The notes under the pieces: generated by a model
Seen by the model: the letters and a program-made list of their open reading frames with translations, nothing else
The model's database searches: none
Told to the model about the DNA's origin: nothing
Position numbers and translations under genes: made by a program
Part shown: positions 56,606-64,000 of the stretch, one piece after another
Layout: each line of letters opens with the position of its first letter
Numbering within the stretch: the stretch's first letter is position 1
From: an uncultured Pelagibacteraceae bacterium
GTDB lineage: Bacteria; Pseudomonadota; Alphaproteobacteria; Pelagibacterales; Pelagibacteraceae
DNA: 64,000 bases
Direction of reading: 5' to 3'
NCBI GenBank assembly: GCA_902518835.1
Contig: CABYHH010000003.1
Coordinates: 1-64,000 of the forward strand

Positions 56606-56680
56606 TGGAGCGGGCAAAGGGGGTCGAACCCTCGACCTTCTCGTTGGCAACGAGACGCTCTACCACTGAGCTATGCCCGC
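56606..56680 (-). tRNA. tRNA-Gly (GCC), CCA encoded
   Basis: GCGGGCATAGCTCAGTGGTAGAGCGTCTCGTTGCCAACGAGAAGGTCGAGGGTTCGACCCCCTTTGCCCGCTCCA folds as a cloverleaf with anticodon GCC. Confidence 0.97.
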
Positions 56681-56689
56681 ATATATTTT

Positions 56690-56718
56690 ATTATAATAAG
56701 TCATTTTTTTTTATTCAA
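56690..56718 (-). promoter_or_regulatory. Sigma70-type promoter of tRNA-Gly
   Basis: Minus strand TTGAAT - 17 nt - TATAAT ending 9 nt before the tRNA 5' end. Confidence 0.75.
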
Positions 56719-56749
56719 GTGATTTTAAATATGATATGATTACTATATA

Positions 56750-57400
56750 ATGAAAAAAATTGATTTACCAAAAAAGTTAGCAATTTTTCCCTTAAGTAAT
56801 TTCATAATTTTCCCAAAAACTACCGTCCCATTAAATATCTTTGAACCAAGATACATAGATATGGTTAATGATAGCATGAGATCAAATAAATTTGTAGGTA
56901 TGATACAGCCTAAAGTTCAAAAAGAATTTAATCAAAACTATGAACCAGAATTGCATCAAATTGGATGTATGGGTAAAATAACAAGTTTTAAGGAAACTCA
57001 AGAGTCTAGATATTTAATAGAATTAAAAGGAGTAATTAGATTTAAAATTTTAAATGAATTTCAATCAGATAAGAAATATAGAGAATGTGAAGTAAGTTTC
57101 GATAATTTTTTTGAGGATTTAGAAAATAAAAAAGAAGATATTAAATTTTCAGATTTAGAATTAATTTTCAAAAATTTAAAATCTCTATTCGAAAAGAGAG
57201 GTTTTGTTATAAACTGGAAAGCATTAGAGCAGCAAAGTTTGGATGAAACAATCAATGCTCTTGCTATGGCATCTCCTTTTAGTATTGAAGAAAAACAAGT
57301 TTTATTAGAAGCCAAGAGTTTAGATACACGGAAAACAAAAATAGCGGAGATACTAAATACCTATTCTTTCGATCAGTTTAATAATACTACAATACAATAG
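56750..57400 (+). CDS. Lon N-terminal (LON substrate-binding) domain protein
   Basis: LAIFPLSNFIIFPKTTVPLNIFEPRYIDMVND, GCMGKITSFKE. Confidence 0.92.
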   Translation: MKKIDLPKKLAIFPLSNFIIFPKTTVPLNIFEPRYIDMVNDSMRSNKFVGMIQPKVQKEFNQNYEPELHQIGCMGKITSFKETQESRYLIELKGVIRFKILNEFQSDKKYRECEVSFDNFFEDLENKKEDIKFSDLELIFKNLKSLFEKRGFVINWKALEQQSLDETINALAMASPFSIEEKQVLLEAKSLDTRKTKIAEILNTYSFDQFNNTTIQ

Positions 57401-57402
57401 TA

Positions 57403-58476
57403 TTAAAATGATAAACCATTATCTGCATAATTTATAAAAAAGTTTTTAATATACTTGTTATTACCTATAAATTTGATTGATTTAATTAAACTATAATTTT
57501 TAATTTTATTTTCAAAATTAAAAAGTTCATAAATTAAATCAATACCACTTGTAAAAATATAATTCTTACTCTTTGTATTATTTTCGAAATCAGAGCAAAT
57601 AGATGTATCTAAATCTAAACCATGCTCTTTTTTTAATTCAATTAATCGATGTATTTCCTTTATATCTCTTATGGTCATATTAAATCCCTGACCAGCTAAA
57701 GGATGAATTTTGTGTAACATATCTCCAAAAGCAATTATGTTTTTATGATAGTAAGATCTCAAGTTTGATGAAATAAGTTTGAATTTAAGAATCTTATTTA
57801 TTTTTAAAATTTTGTATCTATTATTATAATTTTCAATTAACTCGCTTAGATTTATATTTTGTTTTCCTCTTATAGAGTAAACGATTGAAGTCTGCGTAGG
57901 AGAGATAGGTAAAAAAGCTAATGGGCCTTTTTTTGTGAATATTTGAGCAGCAATATGATTATTTAGAAGTTTTTTATGTTCAAAAATAGTGAGATATGCA
58001 AAGCTGTTATAATCCTTAATAATTCTGTTATTAAAAAGTTTTTTTGAAATAAAATGATTATAGTCACAATTAAAGATTAAGTCGTATTTGCTTCTAATTA
58101 ATTTCTGATAACTTATTTTTTTTTTGAATTTGACTAAATTGTTTTTTTTTAAATTCAAATAAAGATTATTAATCAAGTCGTAATTCCTTACTAATGAAAA
58201 AAGTCTTTTATTTTCTCTTTCAAAATTTATTAGTTTTTCGTCTTTTAAATTATCACTGTAGATTTCAATTTTCTCTATATTCCAAAGATATTTTTTAATA
58301 TTTAAAATATTTTCGTTAAAAAAATCGATATTTTTTTCTGAAATTCCAATAGTTTGAATCTTGTTAGTATTTGAAATATTTTTTTCAGAAAAAATATCAA
58401 CTTTTACCCCTTGGTTAGCCAAGGACTGTGCTAACGTTAAGCCAGTTAATCCATTTCCCAATATAGAAACTTTCAT
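57403..58476 (-). CDS. UbiH/UbiF-like FAD-dependent monooxygenase
   Basis: SILGNGLTGLTLAQSLANQGVKVDIF, AFGDMLHKIHPLAGQGFNMTIRDI; start MKVSILGNG. Confidence 0.88.
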   Translation of the reverse strand: MKVSILGNGLTGLTLAQSLANQGVKVDIFSEKNISNTNKIQTIGISEKNIDFFNENILNIKKYLWNIEKIEIYSDNLKDEKLINFERENKRLFSLVRNYDLINNLYLNLKKNNLVKFKKKISYQKLIRSKYDLIFNCDYNHFISKKLFNNRIIKDYNSFAYLTIFEHKKLLNNHIAAQIFTKKGPLAFLPISPTQTSIVYSIRGKQNINLSELIENYNNRYKILKINKILKFKLISSNLRSYYHKNIIAFGDMLHKIHPLAGQGFNMTIRDIKEIHRLIELKKEHGLDLDTSICSDFENNTKSKNYIFTSGIDLIYELFNFENKIKNYSLIKSIKFIGNNKYIKNFFINYADNGLSF

Positions 58477-58538
58477 AATAATTTTAATTTTAACAACAAA
58501 AATTAGATGATACAAAGTGGTAAATTTGATTCATCAAA

Positions 58539-60623
58539 ATGGATATTAAAAAACTTGGAAATTCGGTCTTAATTTTTTCTATTAATCGCTTAATAGAGAT
58601 TATTGGTATATTAGTCATATGTCTTGGACTTTTTTTGCTCGCAGCTTTAGTTTCATATTCGCCAGAAGATCCCAATTTTATATTCCCAGAAAACACCAAA
58701 ATAAAAAATATTTTAGGCTTTCAAGGTAGTTATATATCTGATCTTTTTATTCAATCTTTAGGTCTTATCTCCTTTTTAATTCCGATTACTTTTATCTTTA
58801 CTGGTATCAATATTTTTAAAAGTAAAGAGTACTTTTTATTAATCGAAAATATATTTTTTATAATTCTCTATGCATCAATAGGATCTTTATTTTTAAGTTT
58901 TTATTATAAAGATAACTTTATATTTTATATAAATGGTAATGGAGGTTTTGTAGGTAATTATTTTGGTCATCTTCTTACGAATGACTTTATTTTATCTTAT
59001 AAAATATTTTTTTATTATTCTCTTTTAATACTTACAATTATATTATTTTTAAAAAGTATAAATTTTAAAATTAAAAAACTTAATGAATTATTTAAAAAAA
59101 TATTTTCTAAAGATAATAGTAAAAACTATACTAATAAAAATGAAGTAATTGATGAATACATTCCTCAAGAAGAAATTAAAAATCTAATTCAAGAGGATTT
59201 ACCATTCATCAAAACTGAGTCTACTCAATCCTTGAAAAAGAAAAAGTTTTTGCTTCCATCAATAGACTTATTGAAACTACCTTCAAAAAAAGAACGTCAA
59301 AATATAGAAAAAAAAGAAAATACAAATCCAGAATTTTTAGAAAAGATACTTCTAGATTTTGGTGTGAGTGGAAATATTAAAAAAGTTAACCATGGACCAG
59401 TTGTTACATTAAATGAATTTGAACCAGCTGCAGGTGTAAAAGTCTCTAAGATTGTAAATCTTTCTGATGATATAGCAAGAAATACGAGCTCAGAGTCTGC
59501 TAGAATTTCCACAATACCAGGACGAAATACTATCGGTATTGAAATTCCAAATTTATCAAGAGAAGATGTTTATTTAAGTGAAATAATAAATCATGAAGAT
59601 TTTAAAAGAAAAGACTTTAAATTACCAATAGCCTTAGGAAAAAATATTTCTGGTACTCCAATTGTTACAGATCTATCATCAATGCCACATCTATTGATAG
59701 CTGGAACAACAGGTTCGGGAAAATCAGTTTGTATTAATACTATTATTTTATCTCTGCTTTATAGACATACGCCTGACAAATGTAAATTTATTCTAATTGA
59801 TCCAAAAATGTTAGAACTCTCAACTTATGAAGGTGTACCACATCTCCTGTGCCCTGTAATTACTGAAGCAAAGAAAGCTGCTTCTGTTCTTGGTTGGGTA
59901 GTAAAGGAAATGGAAAGTAGATACAGACTAATGACAAAAGAGGGAGTTAAAAATATTGATGGATATAATAAAAAACACAGTTTGGCTATGCCTTATATAG
60001 TTGTTGTTGTTGATGAAATGTCTGATCTCATGATGGTTGCTGGAAAAGAAATTGAAAATTATATCCAAAAATTATCTCAAATGGCTAGAGCGGCTGGTAT
60101 TCATATTATAATGGCAACTCAGAGACCAAGTGTAGACGTTATAACAGGAACCATAAAAGCAAATTTTCCAACACGTATTTCTTTTCAAGTCACCTCAAAA
60201 ATTGATAGTAGAACGATTTTAGGTGAACAAGGAGCTGAACAATTATTGGGAAAGGGGGACATGCTTTATATGACATCGGCAAATAGAATTGTAAGAATTC
60301 ATGCTCCGTTTGTTTCTGAAAATGAGATAGAGAAAATAAATAACTTTATAAGATCTCAAGCTGAGCCTGATTATATTGACGAGATTTTGGATTTTGCTGA
60401 CGAAAAAGAGATGAGTGAAAATTCAAAAAATCAAGATCAAAAAGATGAATTATATCAATCTGCTATAGAGTTAATCAAAACTGAGGGAAAAGCCTCAACA
60501 TCATTTTTACAAAGAAAACTTCAAATAGGATACAATCGTGCAGCTAGAATTGTAGATACAATGGAGGCGGAAGGTATAGTTAGCAAAGCTAATCATGTCG
60601 GAAAACGAGATGTTTTAAAGTGA
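58539..60623 (+). CDS. ftsK: DNA translocase FtsK
   Basis: HLLIAGTTGSGKSVCIN, FILIDPKMLELS, TQRPSVDVITG, C-terminal gamma winged helix. Confidence 0.96.
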   Translation: MDIKKLGNSVLIFSINRLIEIIGILVICLGLFLLAALVSYSPEDPNFIFPENTKIKNILGFQGSYISDLFIQSLGLISFLIPITFIFTGINIFKSKEYFLLIENIFFIILYASIGSLFLSFYYKDNFIFYINGNGGFVGNYFGHLLTNDFILSYKIFFYYSLLILTIILFLKSINFKIKKLNELFKKIFSKDNSKNYTNKNEVIDEYIPQEEIKNLIQEDLPFIKTESTQSLKKKKFLLPSIDLLKLPSKKERQNIEKKENTNPEFLEKILLDFGVSGNIKKVNHGPVVTLNEFEPAAGVKVSKIVNLSDDIARNTSSESARISTIPGRNTIGIEIPNLSREDVYLSEIINHEDFKRKDFKLPIALGKNISGTPIVTDLSSMPHLLIAGTTGSGKSVCINTIILSLLYRHTPDKCKFILIDPKMLELSTYEGVPHLLCPVITEAKKAASVLGWVVKEMESRYRLMTKEGVKNIDGYNKKHSLAMPYIVVVVDEMSDLMMVAGKEIENYIQKLSQMARAAGIHIIMATQRPSVDVITGTIKANFPTRISFQVTSKIDSRTILGEQGAEQLLGKGDMLYMTSANRIVRIHAPFVSENEIEKINNFIRSQAEPDYIDEILDFADEKEMSENSKNQDQKDELYQSAIELIKTEGKASTSFLQRKLQIGYNRAARIVDTMEAEGIVSKANHVGKRDVLK

Positions 60624-61177
60624 TAAAATATATTTTTTCAATTTTACTAATCTTTTTTTCTAATCAAGCTTTAGCGAATGTTAAAACTAACTTAATTGCG
60701 AGTCTTGAAAATATCGAAAATATATCTTTTGATTTTGAGCAAAATATAAATGGGAAAATAGAAACAGGAAAATGTATTATTAAGTATCCCAAAAAAATTT
60801 ACTGTAATTATGAATTATCAAATCAAAAAACACTAACATCGAATGGAAAGTCGTTAGCAATTAAAACTAAAACAAGTTATTTTCTTTACCCTTTAGATAG
60901 AACTCCTCTAAATCTAATTTTAGATAAAAATTTTTTAATAGAAAAGATTAAAACATCAGAAGGTAGAATCATCGATAAAAAATTTATAAATTTTAAATTT
61001 ATTGAGAATGATAATGAAATTAATATTTTTTTTAATAAGAAAAATTATGATTTAATTGGATGGCAAACATTAGATATTTATCAAAATCTTAGCATTACGT
61101 ATTTATCAAAAATCATAAAAAATCAAAATTTAGATAAAAACCTATTCACTTTACCGAAGAAAAATATTCCTAAATAG
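60620..61177 (+). CDS. Outer-membrane lipoprotein carrier LolA family
   Basis: Signal peptide; ENISFDFEQNINGKIETGKCIIKYPKKIYCNYEL; downstream of ftsK. Confidence 0.85.
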   Translation: MIKYIFSILLIFFSNQALANVKTNLIASLENIENISFDFEQNINGKIETGKCIIKYPKKIYCNYELSNQKTLTSNGKSLAIKTKTSYFLYPLDRTPLNLILDKNFLIEKIKTSEGRIIDKKFINFKFIENDNEINIFFNKKNYDLIGWQTLDIYQNLSITYLSKIIKNQNLDKNLFTLPKKNIPK

Positions 61178-61673
61178 AGATAGTTTCTCTTTTAAAAACT
61201 TTCATTCCTCTAGAAATATAATTACTTAATGCATTTTTGTGATCCAAAGAACATGTGTGAACCCAGACTCTTTTTGTTTTTTTAAAAAAAGAAGCCTTGA
61301 TTGCAGATGACAGAAGATATGAACCTAATTTTTGATTTTGATACTCTTTCAACAAACCAAGATAGGCAATTTCAACTTCCTCATCATCAATATGTAAAAT
61401 AAGTTCGAAATAACCAGCAAGATCGCTATTATTCTTCAAAACATAAGTTTGCACTTTTTTACTTGAGGTATAATCTATCCACTGATTTTCGGTCCAGATT
61501 AAACGATCAACCCAATGATGATTTTTCCCAATATTTTTATAGAAAAATTTATTTATTTGGAAATCTGCTGGTTTAATTAATTGTATGTGAAAATTTTTTG
61601 GAGGACTTTTAATATCTTTTAGATCATTTAAAGAATTAATTTCTAAGTAATTTCTTTCAATTTTTTTATTCAC
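61170..61673 (-). CDS. GNAT family N-acetyltransferase
   Basis: YFELILHIDDEEVEIAYLGLLKEYQNQKLGSYLLSSAI, HTCSLDHKNALSNYISRGMKVF. Confidence 0.9.
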   Translation of the reverse strand: MNKKIERNYLEINSLNDLKDIKSPPKNFHIQLIKPADFQINKFFYKNIGKNHHWVDRLIWTENQWIDYTSSKKVQTYVLKNNSDLAGYFELILHIDDEEVEIAYLGLLKEYQNQKLGSYLLSSAIKASFFKKTKRVWVHTCSLDHKNALSNYISRGMKVFKRETISI

Positions 61674-62035
61674 TGCACCATCTTACCAACTTTTTCACCT
61701 CCAAATAAGTGAAAGTGTAGATGAGGTACCTCTTGGCCGCCATGTTCATTGATATTCGTCAAAGCTCTATAGCCTTTTCCATTATCTACTGAGATACCCA
61801 ATTTTTTAGCTACGGTATTAATTCCCTTTAATAAACCAACCATTTCATCTTGAGAAGCATTTAAACTGAAATCATCTAAATCAACGTATTGTCCTTTTGG
61901 AATAACAAGTGCATGAATTTTTTTTTGTGGGTTGATATCATAGAAAGATAAAACAAAATCATTTTCATATATTTTTTTACAAGGAATCTCACCTCTTAAA
62001 ATTTTAGCAAAAATATTATTTTCATCATAAATCAT
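61670..62035 (-). CDS. HIT family protein
   Basis: IFAKILRGEIPCKKIYEND, HGGQEVPHLHFHLFGG. Confidence 0.95.
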   Translation of the reverse strand: MIYDENNIFAKILRGEIPCKKIYENDFVLSFYDINPQKKIHALVIPKGQYVDLDDFSLNASQDEMVGLLKGINTVAKKLGISVDNGKGYRALTNINEHGGQEVPHLHFHLFGGEKVGKMVQ

Positions 62036-62376
62036 TAAAGAACTTCTAACTCTCTGTTTATCTTAATTATTTTATTACCTTTGACAATAGCATCAACTTT
62101 TGCACATTCATAGTAAGCAAAAGATGTTTCTTCAGCAATGAGTTTCATTTCTAAACATTTTGATTTATTTGAAACAAGTAAATGTTCGATTAATTCAGGC
62201 GGATCTCCTAAATACATCATCAATGCTATTACATCATCTTGTTTTTCAAAATCTGCTTGTTCTTCAATTTTTGCTACTCTATCTGAGACACCAATTTCAA
62301 ATTCTGTAAAAGCTACATATCCTTTGTAAACAACAAAACATAATATTAATGCAATTATCACTTTGAATTTACTCAC
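62035..62376 (-). CDS. Hypothetical protein with N-terminal TM
   Basis: ORF tightly packed between hisE and HIT genes. Confidence 0.7.
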   Translation of the reverse strand: MSKFKVIIALILCFVVYKGYVAFTEFEIGVSDRVAKIEEQADFEKQDDVIALMMYLGDPPELIEHLLVSNKSKCLEMKLIAEETSFAYYECAKVDAIVKGNKIIKINRELEVL

Positions 62377-62651
62377 TAAAATTTCTTTCTTTTTTCCAGC
62401 TCCTGCTCTATTTGCTCAATTTTAATATTATTGGCTTCTAAGAACATAATTAGATGATAAAATACGTCTGCTGCTTCATGAATTTTATTTGAATTTTTTT
62501 CAACAGACTCGATTAATTCATTTATTTCCTCTACAACTTTTTCTTTACTAAAAGATTTATCACTTAATAATTTATTTGTATAAGAGCCTTCTACTGGATT
62601 TTTTTTTCTTTCTCTTGCAAGATTGAAAAGACTTTCTAATGTGGTTAACAT
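62376..62651 (-). CDS. hisE: Phosphoribosyl-ATP pyrophosphatase
   Basis: SYTNKLL...KVVEEINELIES...EAADVFYHLIMFL. Confidence 0.93.
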   Translation of the reverse strand: MLTTLESLFNLARERKKNPVEGSYTNKLLSDKSFSKEKVVEEINELIESVEKNSNKIHEAADVFYHLIMFLEANNIKIEQIEQELEKRKKF

Positions 62652-62653
62652 TT

Positions 62654-63409
62654 TTAAATTCTAACAGGAATTCCTTTTGAGTCCAAATATTCCTTAGCCT
62701 CTTTTACTGAATATTTTCCATAATGAAATATTGATGCAGCTAGAACAGCGCTAGCTTTACCCAATTTAATACCTTCAACTAAATGATCTAAATTACCCAC
62801 ACCACCTGATGCAATTACTGGAATATTTACTTTTGAAGAAATCTTTGACATTAAATCAATATCATAACCAACTTGTGTACCATCTCTATCCATTGATGTT
62901 ACGAGCAGTTCTCCAGCGCCATTTTCCTGCATTTGTTTCACATACTCCAGTGCATCTATACCACTATTGTTCCGTCCTCCGTGAGTAAACACTTCCCACT
63001 TATCCCCATTTTTCTTTGCATCGATTGCAACCACAATACACTGAGAACCAAATTTTTTTGAACTATCAATAACAACTTTTGAATTTTCAACTGCTGCAGT
63101 ATTTATTGAGACTTTGTCGGCGCCACAGTTAAGAAGTCTATTTATATCCTCTACACTCCTAATTCCACCCCCTACAGTCAAAGGTACAAAACATTTCTTT
63201 GAGGTTTTTTCTACAACATCATAAATAATATCTCTATTTTCGTTAGAAGCAGTTATATCTAAGAAACAAATTTCATCTGCTCCACCATCGCTATAAATTT
63301 TTGCTTGTTCAACTGGATCACCAGCATCTTTTAAGTCAACAAAGTTTATACCTTTAACGACACGGCCGTTCTTAACGTCTAAACAAGGAATTATTCTATT
63401 TTTAAGCAT
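62654..63409 (-). CDS. hisF: Imidazole glycerol phosphate synthase subunit HisF
   Basis: [43 protein letters not shown]. Confidence 0.97.
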   Translation of the reverse strand: MLKNRIIPCLDVKNGRVVKGINFVDLKDAGDPVEQAKIYSDGGADEICFLDITASNENRDIIYDVVEKTSKKCFVPLTVGGGIRSVEDINRLLNCGADKVSINTAAVENSKVVIDSSKKFGSQCIVVAIDAKKNGDKWEVFTHGGRNNSGIDALEYVKQMQENGAGELLVTSMDRDGTQVGYDIDLMSKISSKVNIPVIASGGVGNLDHLVEGIKLGKASAVLAASIFHYGKYSVKEAKEYLDSKGIPVRI

Positions 63410-64000
63410 CTTCCTTTGCCAACTCCTCTAATTTAATATCACCATCATAAATAGCTTTACCAACTATTATACCTTCGACATTTTTTAAATTCTTTGCTTT
63501 TTTAATGTCACCTATTGATGCAACTCCACCAGAAATAATCACAGGACAATTTGATATTTCAGCGACTTTTAAAGTTTCATTAAAATTCGGACTTTGTTTC
63601 ATACCATCCCGATTAATATCTGTAAAAATTAATCTACTGACACCATAATCGTTTACTTCCTTCAAATAATCTAAAGTTAATTGATTAGAGTTTTCTTTCC
63701 ATCCAGATACTGACAAATATCCATCTTTAGCATCTAAACCTAAAGCAATTTTATTAGGAAATTTTTTACATGCTTCTTTTAAAAATTTTTTATCTTTTAT
63801 GGCAGCGCTTCCTAAAATTACTTTCTCAACACCGGCATCGATATATTTTTGAACACTATCAAAATTTCTGATACCACCACCTATCTCAACTTTAAGATTA
63901 AATTTAATAACTATCTCTTGAATAATATCTTGATTAACTGTTTCACCAATTAAAGCTCCATCTAAATCAACAATATGCAGATTTTTAAAACCATGATCTT
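63402..64000 (-). CDS. hisA: HisA isomerase, 5' end truncated by window edge
   Basis: Frame stays open to the window end ([34 protein letters not shown]); ORF-track start at 63716 is internal. Confidence 0.94.
   Translation of the reverse strand, partial: DHGFKNLHIVDLDGALIGETVNQDIIQEIVIKFNLKVEIGGGIRNFDSVQKYIDAGVEKVILGSAAIKDKKFLKEACKKFPNKIALGLDAKDGYLSVSGWKENSNQLTLDYLKEVNDYGVSRLIFTDINRDGMKQSPNFNETLKVAEISNCPVIISGGVASIGDIKKAKNLKNVEGIIVGKAIYDGDIKLEELAKEDA

Noticed and set aside
1-64000. CRISPR arrays, prophage, transposons, toxin-antitoxin or restriction systems
   Set aside because: No spaced direct repeats, integrases, transposases, or recognisable defence proteins seen on either strand.

Overview
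AT-rich, gene-dense 64 kb chromosomal window from a streamlined alphaproteobacterium. Gene content and order (ffh-dapF-ftsY, hemD-hemC-tsaD, hisA-hisF-hisE, ccmCDEFGH, TRAP transporter cluster, tiny spacers) fit a SAR11/Pelagibacterales-like genome; this lineage call is an inference. I see no prophage, transposon, CRISPR array or defence island. Nearly all sequence is ordinary housekeeping or transport coding sequence. Points worth a second look: (i) a three-hairpin leader upstream of ffh; (ii) a candidate attenuator or small RNA with its own TTGACA-type promoter between hspQ and ccmC, with two mutually exclusive stems and a U-run; (iii) a 2-hydroxy/2-oxo-acid uptake and oxidation cluster with tandem FMN dehydrogenases; (iv) two unusual photolyase-family genes, one lacking the N-terminal antenna domain and one apparently lacking most Fe-S cysteines and linked to an uncalled DUF2256 micro-ORF; (v) divergent tesA/ABC genes whose start codons overlap; (vi) a lysine-rich N-terminal extension on acetyl-CoA synthetase; (vii) an EF-hand-like loop in a Na+/solute symporter. 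All family calls are by eye; no searches were run.
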